Positions 23,453-30,371 of a stretch of DNA of 54,602 bases are shown here, piece after piece (within the stretch, counting starts at the first letter, position 1; every line of letters begins with the position of its first letter). The notes beneath the pieces were generated by a model. It made no database searches and was not told the DNA's origin. It worked only from the letters and a program-made list of their open reading frames with translations. Origin of the DNA: an uncultured Collinsella sp. (GTDB lineage: Bacteria; Actinomycetota; Coriobacteriia; Coriobacteriales; Coriobacteriaceae); the NCBI GenBank assembly GCA_958346935.1, contig CATVTM010000005.1:1-54602 (forward strand), in the 5' to 3' direction. Position numbers and translations under genes: made by a program.

Positions 23453-24562
23453 TTAGACCGGCTTAAGCCCAAAACACGCCCGCAGCGCGTTAAGCAACGC
23501 CTCTTGCTTCTTCCTGCGGGCATCGACACGATTCCGGTACCGCTTTCGCATACGCTGGTGGATGCGCCATGCGAGCGCTTCCATCGCTTCCATGTCGCAG
23601 AGCATTTCGTTGTTGACCGTCGCGACCTCGATTCCCATAGTAATCAAGCCCGTGCTGCGTTTTTCATCATGGATACGTCCCCTCCGGGAGGAATGGCCCA
23701 GCTCACCGTTGTATTCCAGGTCAAACCGGGCTGCCTCTTGATACGCATCGCAAACTGCATGGGGCATCCCCGAGATTGCCTGCGCACGGTCATCGAACTC
23801 GATCTTGTAGTCGGTCTTAAAAGGTCCGCAGGCAAACCCGCCATAGGAAAACGGAAGCGAAAACAGGGCGAGCATGATGCACTCCATGGGCGAGAGCAGG
23901 TTTTCTGACAGGTAGGGACACAGACGCAGCAGCTGTTTGGCCACATTCCCCTTGCATGCCGCAAGGTAATCTGCCAGGCGATCGGGCGTCAGCGCCGGCT
24001 CGACTTCAAAGTAGCCCACGTCTGCTGGCTGGTCCTTGTCCTTTGCAAGTTTATTCGTAACAGGCGAGGTGTAGGGAGGCAGATACTTCCCGCGGTCGCT
24101 CAGTGAAATCTTAGAGCACAGCTCCTGGGCCAGGGCAAATGCCTGGATACAGCCAAGTTCGCGCGCAACGGCAAGGCAGAGGGCCTCGGGAGACAAGCTG
24201 TACACCCCCGGTTCCACCTCTAGAATCGAGCCGGCGGGCAACCCGGAACACACGGACCAGCCTACGCTAGGCATGCGGCGGCGCTGCGCCGCAGATCCCA
24301 CCAGCAAGCACAGATCTTCTTGCACCTCGCCACTTTTGGCTCCAATTCGCACCAAGTCAGGAAGATAGATATCCTCGGTCGAGGGCGACGACGTGCGCAG
24401 CACACGGCGCTCTTCATCGGGATTAAAGTCCTTCCAGCTGATATAGCCCATCTGCCGGCGCTCGGCGCGCATCATGCGCAGCGCTGAAGCGCCTGTTAGG
24501 ATTACGGAAGCCGCTAGCTGTTCGCCTGTCGGCTCGTTGCGCCGCTCAATCTTCACTGCCAC
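23453..24562 (-). CDS. DUF559/Vsr-like domain protein of unknown function
   Basis: A 369-aa protein. I choose GTG 24562 (VAVKIERRNEPTGE...) because upstream residues in this frame are the shadow of comF; it starts 11 nt into the region after the comF stop. The C-terminal part (FDLEYNGELGHSSRRGRIHD, then EKRSTGLITMGIEVATV) resembles the PD-(D/E)XK core of DUF559/Vsr-type nucleases: an acidic beta strand, His and a D/E..R pattern. The N-terminus is AbiEi-like in feel (...ILTGASALRMMRAERR). Nuclease activity is inference. It is probably co-transcribed with comF. Confidence 0.65.
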   Translation of the reverse strand: MAVKIERRNEPTGEQLAASVILTGASALRMMRAERRQMGYISWKDFNPDEERRVLRTSSPSTEDIYLPDLVRIGAKSGEVQEDLCLLVGSAAQRRRMPSVGWSVCSGLPAGSILEVEPGVYSLSPEALCLAVARELGCIQAFALAQELCSKISLSDRGKYLPPYTSPVTNKLAKDKDQPADVGYFEVEPALTPDRLADYLAACKGNVAKQLLRLCPYLSENLLSPMECIMLALFSLPFSYGGFACGPFKTDYKIEFDDRAQAISGMPHAVCDAYQEAARFDLEYNGELGHSSRRGRIHDEKRSTGLITMGIEVATVNNEMLCDMEAMEALAWRIHQRMRKRYRNRVDARRKKQEALLNALRACFGLKPV

Positions 24563-24572
24563 AAAACCACCC

Positions 24573-25379
24573 CTACCAAACACGTGCGATAGCAAGGCCA
24601 TCGACTGCCGCAGCGCCGGCACGCTTGAGCTCCGCCGAGGCTGCTGCCATGGTCGCGCCCGTGGTGATAACGTCATCGATAAGCAGTAGGCGGCGGCCGC
24701 GCACGTCCTCAACCGTCTCGTACATGCCTTGGGCACGCTCGCGACGCTCCTCACGACCGAGTTCGCGCTGGTCGCCATGCCCGTACTTGACGAGGGCATC
24801 GAGCAGGGGAACACCCGACAGCTCGCAAAATGGGCGCGCAATGGCCTCCATATGATCAAAGCCACGCCGCCGAAACGCTGCCGCCGTCGCAGGCACAAAC
24901 ACCACCGCATCCGCACCGGACAGCACACCTCCTAAGCGATCGGGCGCTACGACCTGGGCATGCAGGGCGGTGTCGTAAAGCAGCTCCGCCAGATACGGAG
25001 CCAGACGTCGCTCGCCCGCATCCTTGTACGCTTTAATGATGCGCGGCAGCGGATGCGCATAGACGGCGCACGCCAGGCAGCGGTCGAGCGCCTCCGCCAT
25101 TGCCGAGGACGTGCCCTCGACCGAACACTCAGTGCACAGCAAATCCCCAAACGGGGCGCCGCATCGGGTACAGCTATGACATGGGTCGATGAGCGTGAGT
25201 GCGGCCAGACAGTCTTGGCAAATAAGCGCATCGGCGCGCTCGCAGCCGGCACATCGTGTTGGCGACAATGCCTCGAGCGCCTCGCGTGCCACCCGTTCGG
25301 CAAACGGTAGCAATTCGTCCGCAAACGGTAGGGCGCCGGCACCCTGCAGACGGCTCAATATGTTCAGATGGCTCTTCAA
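24573..25379 (-). CDS. comF: ComF family phosphoribosyltransferase-like protein
   Basis: A 268-aa protein. The N-terminus has Zn-binding Cys pairs (CAGCERADALICQDC, CTRCGAPFGDLLCTEC), then the PRTase domain with the PRPP loop LLLIDDVITTGATM. ComF family members act in natural DNA uptake or purine-related processes. The start is TTG 25379, with GGAGGG about 10 nt upstream inside a hairpin arm (25407-25418), so translation may be structure-controlled. It lies between the PSP1 gene and the DUF559-like gene. Confidence 0.88.
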   Translation of the reverse strand: MKSHLNILSRLQGAGALPFADELLPFAERVAREALEALSPTRCAGCERADALICQDCLAALTLIDPCHSCTRCGAPFGDLLCTECSVEGTSSAMAEALDRCLACAVYAHPLPRIIKAYKDAGERRLAPYLAELLYDTALHAQVVAPDRLGGVLSGADAVVFVPATAAAFRRRGFDHMEAIARPFCELSGVPLLDALVKYGHGDQRELGREERRERAQGMYETVEDVRGRRLLLIDDVITTGATMAAASAELKRAGAAAVDGLAIARVW

Positions 25380-25382
25380 GAC

Positions 25383-25418
25383 ACAACCCTCCCTACGTTC
25401 GGTCGCAGGGAGGGTTGT
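25383..25418 (-). promoter_or_regulatory. Hairpin that includes the comF ribosome-binding site
   Basis: ACAACCCTCCCT (25383-25394) and AGGGAGGGTTGT (25407-25418) are perfect 12-bp arms with a 12-nt loop. In the minus-strand mRNA the arm nearest comF reads AGGGAGGGTTGT and ends 3 nt before its TTG, so the Shine-Dalgarno is buried in the stem. It may instead be an attenuator or terminator of the PSP1 gene, but no T run follows. Confidence 0.6.
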
Positions 25419-25481
25419 TGATTCAGCGCTATGGTACCCCGACGCGATTGGGGTAAGGCGGGTTAAATCCGCTCGCGGGCG

Positions 25482-27182
25482 TTATTCGCCGGCGGGCGGT
25501 TGTGGTGCGGCCGAAGACGGGGTCGAGCCCTCGCCACCATCCTGGCGCGGCTTGCGGGAACGGCGACGGCGACGGCGCTTTTGACCCTGGTCGGCCGAGC
25601 CCTCGCCACCGCGATCCTCGCGCGGCTCGCGCTCGTCGCGAGCGGCGCCACGCGAAGCCTTAGCAGCCGCTCCCCCGCCATCTCCGGGACGACGGCGCGT
25701 GACCTTGACCTCGCCATCCGAGACCTGATCGGCAACGGAGGGCACTGAGGGCTTCTGTTGCGTGCCCGAGGAATGGCGACGGCGCGGACGCGGCGCGCGC
25801 TCATCCTCGCCACGTGACTTGCCGCCCTTGTCGGCAGGCGCATCGGAGGCCGAGGCGCCCTTGGAAGCGGCACCAGCCTCGCGAGCAGCTGCGGCGCGGA
25901 AGACATCCTCGCGCTCCTCGCTCGACAGGTGACGGCGGCGACGACGCGTGGGGTTCATACCACCGCCGCGATTCTGCTGCTGGGGCTGCTGAACCTCGCG
26001 CTCGCGGGAGGCGTTCTTGCCTGCAGCTGCAGCCTCGCCGACATCGCCCGAGCCCGCGCGCTTGCGACGACGACGTCCACCGGCGGCCTCCTCGGCCTCA
26101 GGCGTTGCGGCATTGCCACGGCCCTTTCCGCGGCCACGGCCCTCGCCCTGCCCCTGACCGGCGCGAGCATCGGAATCGGCATCGCGACGACGGCGCTTGG
26201 GCATCGACGTACCGGCCAGACGGTCGGCGCTCGACAGGCCATCGCCCACGTCGACGCCGTTCTCGCGGTCGAGCTCCATGAGCGCCAGACGCATCTCGGG
26301 CGACTCGATGCGCTCGAGCACATCGCGCGTCACGCAGTCGGGGCGGCAGTTGCAGCCTTGCTCGGCAGCCTTCTTTTTGCAGCCCTCCGAGCAGGTCATA
26401 TCGGCCAGGTTGACCTTAAAGACCTTGCCGTTCTCCAGGCGCAGCACCAGCTGCTCGCGCGGCGTGTCATATTCCTGAATACGCGCCTTGCCGAGCGGCG
26501 TATCGATAAGCGTCTTCTTTTTGGGCGCGCGGCTCTTAAAGTCCTTGTACGCTTCGAACTCGTAGCGCAGGCAGCACATCAGGCGGCCGCACACGCCGCT
26601 GATCTTGGAGGAATTGAGCGGCAGGTCCTGCTCTTTTGCCATGCGGATCGAGACGGGCTCAAACTGTCCGCCAAAGCGCGTGCAGCAGAGCTCCTGGCCG
26701 CACTGGGCATAGCCGCCCACCAGGCGAGTCTCGTCGCGCACGCCGATCTGGCGCATGTCGACGCGAATGTGCAGCGTCGAGGACAGATCCTTGACGAGCT
26801 GACGAAAATCGACGCGCTCCTCGGCCGCAAAGTAGAACACGGCCTTCTCGCCGCCAAACAGGTACTCGACGCCGACCGGCTTCATCTCGAGGTCGAGTTC
26901 TTTGACCAGACGGCGGAAATCGACCATGGCCTCGTCGCCCTGGATGGCAAGATCGTCGGCAAGCTGCAGGTCGATGTCGCTCGCCACGCGCAGCACGGGC
27001 TTGAGCGGCTGACCGATCTCGTCTTGCGGCACCTCGAAGGGATCGGCCGTGACCAAGCCGATCTCGGTTCCGCGCTCGGTGGAGCAAATGGCATAATCGG
27101 CCTCGAGGATATCCAGGTCCTGCGGGTCAAACCACAGGTCGCGCGAGGCGTAGGTAAACTTAACGGGTACGACTAACGGCAT
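25482..27182 (-). CDS. PSP1-domain protein (YaaT/RicT-like) with long disordered tail
   Basis: A 566-aa protein. The conserved part (1-~310) contains GLVTADPFEVPQDE, the Cys-rich block CGQELCCTRFGG, KISGVCGRLMCCLRYE and a further Cys set (CSEGCKKKAAEQGCNCRPDC). These match PSP1/RicT, which in Bacillus binds Fe-S clusters and modulates mRNA processing and sporulation. The last ~250 residues are Arg/Gly/Ala/Glu-rich (RGRGKGRGNAATPEAEE, KRRRRRRSRKPR), likely disordered and RNA-binding-like. It overlaps holB by 10 bp; psp1-holB-tmk is a common Gram-positive cluster. Confidence 0.88.
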   Translation of the reverse strand: MPLVVPVKFTYASRDLWFDPQDLDILEADYAICSTERGTEIGLVTADPFEVPQDEIGQPLKPVLRVASDIDLQLADDLAIQGDEAMVDFRRLVKELDLEMKPVGVEYLFGGEKAVFYFAAEERVDFRQLVKDLSSTLHIRVDMRQIGVRDETRLVGGYAQCGQELCCTRFGGQFEPVSIRMAKEQDLPLNSSKISGVCGRLMCCLRYEFEAYKDFKSRAPKKKTLIDTPLGKARIQEYDTPREQLVLRLENGKVFKVNLADMTCSEGCKKKAAEQGCNCRPDCVTRDVLERIESPEMRLALMELDRENGVDVGDGLSSADRLAGTSMPKRRRRDADSDARAGQGQGEGRGRGKGRGNAATPEAEEAAGGRRRRKRAGSGDVGEAAAAGKNASREREVQQPQQQNRGGGMNPTRRRRRHLSSEEREDVFRAAAAREAGAASKGASASDAPADKGGKSRGEDERAPRPRRRHSSGTQQKPSVPSVADQVSDGEVKVTRRRPGDGGGAAAKASRGAARDEREPREDRGGEGSADQGQKRRRRRRSRKPRQDGGEGSTPSSAAPQPPAGE

Positions 27183-28300
27183 TTCAGTGCCTTCCTGATA
27201 TCGAACAGCATGACCTCGATGGCCAGCTGGGGAGTAACGTTTCTGGCGATGTTGCGCTCGGCGGTCGCGACCGCCTCGAGCGCCTGGGTGGCACCCGCAA
27301 CATTGGTCGCGGCGGCAAGCCGACCGATCGTGTCGCGCACATCCTCGTTCACCACGTCGGCTGCCTCGTCCTGAAGTGTCAGCAGCACGTCGCGCATGAG
27401 CGCCCGCGCGCTCGCCAGCGCTTCCATGATACCCGAACGCTCGCGCGCATTGAGTTCGCGCTTGTTGCGGTCCTCAAGCTGCTTCAATGCTCCACGCGAC
27501 AGGTAGTCGGCATTTTGCTCGAGTACCTTTTCCTGCGTGGACTTGACCTCGGCGAGCGGCGCCTTGACGGCGACGATGAGCGACTTGGCGCGACTGAGCA
27601 CGTCGGCCTCGTCGGCGGCAATGAGTGAGTCGATGGCACGGACCATCTGACGGCGGGCGTCCTGGCGCTCGGCGCTCTTAAGAAACTCGATGCCGCGTGT
27701 GGGGCTTCCCGCCACGGCGACCGCCATGCGGCAACGCGCAGGGTCCTGACCGGTGGCGCGGCTCACGGCCTGCGCGGCGACGGCGGGCGACACCAGCCGA
27801 AACGGCACGCACTGGCAGCGGCTCACGATGGTGGGCAGCATCACGTCTGCCGAGGTGCCCAGCAAGATGAACATAACGCCCTCGGGCGGCTCCTCGAGTG
27901 TCTTGAGTAGTGCGTTGGCGGTGTTGGCGCGCAGTTGCTCGGCACGGTCGATGATGTAGACCTTAGCCTTGGCGCGAATGGGCGCCAGCGGCACGTCGTC
28001 GAGCAGCTCGCGGGTCTGGGCAATAAGGTAGCCCGTGGCGCTCTCGGGCGTGTAATAGTGCACGTCGGGATGCGTATGCCGAGAGACGCGCACGCAACTG
28101 TCGCATGCGCCGCAGCCGTCCTGCTCGCACAGGAAGGCTTGGGCGAGCGCCCACGCGGCATCGAGCTTGCCCGCGCCGGGCGCGCCCAAAAACAGGTAGG
28201 CGTGCGATGCACGGCCGCTGGCGACGGCATTGGTCAAAAAGTCGCGCACGCGCTCTTGGGTGTCGAGCTTGGCCAGCAGGCTTGCCTGAGCGGGGGCCAT
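27173..28300 (-). CDS. holB: DNA polymerase III subunit delta prime
   Basis: A 375-aa clamp-loader subunit. AAA+ P-loop-like FLGAPGAGKLDAAWALAQ, a four-Cys zinc module (CEQDGCGACDSC), VYIIDRAEQL (Walker B-like) and LEEPPEGVMFILLG are visible. ATG 28300 is preceded by GGAGG, and the tmk stop is 2 nt away; the upstream residues are rejected. It works with DnaX and delta to load the sliding clamp. It lies between tmk and psp1. Confidence 0.92.
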   Translation of the reverse strand: MAPAQASLLAKLDTQERVRDFLTNAVASGRASHAYLFLGAPGAGKLDAAWALAQAFLCEQDGCGACDSCVRVSRHTHPDVHYYTPESATGYLIAQTRELLDDVPLAPIRAKAKVYIIDRAEQLRANTANALLKTLEEPPEGVMFILLGTSADVMLPTIVSRCQCVPFRLVSPAVAAQAVSRATGQDPARCRMAVAVAGSPTRGIEFLKSAERQDARRQMVRAIDSLIAADEADVLSRAKSLIVAVKAPLAEVKSTQEKVLEQNADYLSRGALKQLEDRNKRELNARERSGIMEALASARALMRDVLLTLQDEAADVVNEDVRDTIGRLAAATNVAGATQALEAVATAERNIARNVTPQLAIEVMLFDIRKALKCR

Positions 28301-28301
28301 G

Positions 28302-28985
28302 TTACTCGGCCTCCTGGGCAAGCGCGGCGGCGACGGCTTCCTGCGGAATGTCGAGACCGTACGCGCGAACCTGCTCGACCGTCTGCGCGAAGACGTCTTC
28401 GATGGACGCGGTCGCGTCGATGAGCTTTACGCGGTTTGGTTCCTCGGCGGCAATGCTACAAAACCCCTCGTAGACACGCTCCTGGAATGCCATGCCCTTA
28501 GCCTCCATGCGATCTGCCGCGCCACGGGCCGCCATGCGTAGCGCCGCCTGCTCGGGCGTGATGTGGTAGACGAGTGTGAGCGCCGGGTGCGTTCCCGCGA
28601 CGGCCAGGTTGTTGGCGTCGCGCACCATCTGGCGGTCGAGGCCATCGGCAAATGCCTGGTAGCAGGTCGTGGAATCGTAGAAGCGATCGCACAGGACCAC
28701 CTTGCCGGCCGCAAGGGCGGGGGCTATGACCTCGTTCACCAACTGGGCGCGCGCCGCCTCGTAGAGCAGCAACTCGCAGATGTCCCCCATCGCCGTGTTG
28801 GCGGGGTCGAGCAGCAGAGCACGGATCTTTTCGCTGATGGCGGTACCGCCCGGCTCGCGCAGGCTCACAACCTGGTGGCCAGCGAGTTCGAGCGCGCGGG
28901 CAAGCAGGCGCGCCTGCGTGGACTTGCCGGCGCCATCGACGCCCTCGAGCGTGATAAAGCTATGTTGAGCGGGCTCAAAAGCCAT
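28302..28985 (-). CDS. tmk: Thymidylate kinase
   Basis: A 227-aa enzyme that phosphorylates dTMP. Walker A LEGVDGAGKSTQARLLARAL, the DR(Y/F) motif in VVLCDRFYDSTTCYQAFADG, and a LID region (RMEAKGMAFQERVYEGF). Usual length is ~205-215 aa. It heads the tmk-holB-psp1 cluster. Confidence 0.94.
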   Translation of the reverse strand: MAFEPAQHSFITLEGVDGAGKSTQARLLARALELAGHQVVSLREPGGTAISEKIRALLLDPANTAMGDICELLLYEAARAQLVNEVIAPALAAGKVVLCDRFYDSTTCYQAFADGLDRQMVRDANNLAVAGTHPALTLVYHITPEQAALRMAARGAADRMEAKGMAFQERVYEGFCSIAAEEPNRVKLIDATASIEDVFAQTVEQVRAYGLDIPQEAVAAALAQEAE

Positions 28986-29089
28986 AGGCGCAGCCCCTTC
29001 CTACAAGGCGCGTAAATGCAGATATATCAACCAAGCCATGATACCCCAGTGCTCGGCGCGTCCCCAGTGGCTAAAGGCGCCTTTCCAAA

Positions 29090-29154
29090 GTTGCGGTGAA
29101 ATAGGGACTGATTGAAGCTCTGAGACCGCCAAACAGTCCCTATTTCACCGCAAC
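29090..29154. repeat. Palindromic intergenic repeat, copy 1
   Basis: GTTGCGGTGAAATAGGGACT(G) at 29090-29110 pairs perfectly over 21 bp with 29134-29154 around a 23-nt loop. A second copy lies at 30229-30291, so the pair brackets the zinc-ribbon gene. Confidence 0.85.
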
Positions 29155-29181
29155 GTATGATGGGGAATTTTGGATGCTGGG

Positions 29182-29187
29182 TATAAT
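29182..29187 (+). promoter_or_regulatory. Candidate -10 element (TATAAT)
   Basis: A consensus TATAAT 43 nt ahead of the zinc-ribbon gene start, 28 nt after the palindromic repeat. No clear -35 is visible, so confidence is moderate. Confidence 0.5.
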
Positions 29188-29224
29188 CGTCGTATTGCAT
29201 TGAAATGTGGCGAAAGGAGTGGCA

Positions 29225-30208
29225 ATGTCTCGGTATTGCGCCTCGTGCGGCAAGCTTCTTGCAGATGATGCCAAGTTCTGCACCTCGTGCGGTGCACCCG
29301 TTGAGCAAACAGCCGCGAGCGATAGCCAGCCCGCTTTTGAGCAGACCGGCTCCCTTGATACGCCGCAAGCCAAGGCGGCCGACTCCCTCGCCTATAGCCC
29401 CGACCCCGCCGTAAGGACCGAGGCCGTCGAGACCACGCAGCGCATACCCGTCGCGAGCGGCTCGCCCCAACAGCAGCCGGCTCCCGCATACGCGCCCGCT
29501 TCGCCACAGACCCCCGCTTCCAAAAAGAGCGGCACCGGGCCGCTTATCGCCGTTATCGTTGTGCTGGTGGCGATCATCATCGCCCTGGTCATCTTCTTTG
29601 CAATCAGACCGTTCGACGACGCCGCCACGCAGACGACTGCCGAGGTAGCTAAGCTGCACCATGACGTCGACGACGATGACCTAAAGCCTCTCGGCGATCC
29701 CAACAGCCTGTACGACGATGATGACGATGACGACGAGGATGGCGGCGAAGCAACGCTCTCTGAGCAGAACCTCTACCGCCGCTTGAGCGAATACTACGAC
29801 CTGCTCGAAGATCTCGACAGCCAGGTCCGTGGCTGCGCGCAGAACTTCAACGGCAACTATCTGGAAGAGGATCGAACCACCCGTCAAAATCTCGCCGACG
29901 TCGCCGAGCGCACGGAGGACACCATCGAGCAGTATTACGACATCGTCGAGGACCTGGACGTCCCGACGAGCTCCAAGAACTACAGCTCCTGGAAGGACAT
30001 CATCGCCCTGTACGACGACCTGGATCACCGCATTGACGCAATCTGTGATGCCTGGGAAATCAGCCTGAAATACGCCAAGCCTGCGGACCACAAGAATGAG
30101 ATCGTGGCGCCGCTGTCGCGCGACAACGTGGCGGGCACCAATGACAATAAGTACCGCTTAGACTTTGAGGAGCGCTATCCCGGCGCCGCGCCTGTCGAGG
30201 TGAAGTAA
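29225..30208 (+). CDS. Zinc-ribbon single-pass membrane protein
   Basis: A 327-aa protein. It opens with a zinc ribbon (CASCGKLLADDAKFCTSCGA, Cys 5/8/19/22), then a ~70-residue Pro/Gln-rich linker, one membrane helix (PLIAVIVVLVAIIIALVIFF, ~106-127), and an acidic outer region containing a YDDDDDDDEDGG run and helical segments (YRRLSEYYDLLEDLDSQVRG). AAAGGAG precedes ATG 29225. The ribbon is predicted cytoplasmic and the acidic part external. No relative with known function is recognised. Confidence 0.78.
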   Translation: MSRYCASCGKLLADDAKFCTSCGAPVEQTAASDSQPAFEQTGSLDTPQAKAADSLAYSPDPAVRTEAVETTQRIPVASGSPQQQPAPAYAPASPQTPASKKSGTGPLIAVIVVLVAIIIALVIFFAIRPFDDAATQTTAEVAKLHHDVDDDDLKPLGDPNSLYDDDDDDDEDGGEATLSEQNLYRRLSEYYDLLEDLDSQVRGCAQNFNGNYLEEDRTTRQNLADVAERTEDTIEQYYDIVEDLDVPTSSKNYSSWKDIIALYDDLDHRIDAICDAWEISLKYAKPADHKNEIVAPLSRDNVAGTNDNKYRLDFEERYPGAAPVEVK

Positions 30209-30228
30209 TCCCAACAACTGATCAAAAC

Positions 30229-30291
30229 TTGCGGTGAAATAGGGATTAATTATGCCTTTTACCAGCAAAAACAGTCCCTATTTCACCGCAA
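30229..30291. repeat. Palindromic intergenic repeat, copy 2
   Basis: TTGCGGTGAAATAGGGA (30229-30245) pairs with TCCCTATTTCACCGCAA (30275-30291), 17 bp. The arms match copy 1 at 29090-29154. The loop sequence differs, so the arms are conserved and the loop is not. Confidence 0.85.
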
Positions 30292-30371
30292 CTTAGAAGT
30301 GGGGCCGGACGCGCATTTGCATTTGCGCGCCCGGCCCCGCCGTGTCTATATGTGCCCGGATATGTGCTCGG

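Noticed and set aside
24563..24928. N-terminal extension of the DUF559-like gene
   Set aside because: It is the antisense-frame shadow of comF; Ser/Arg-rich without domain pattern.
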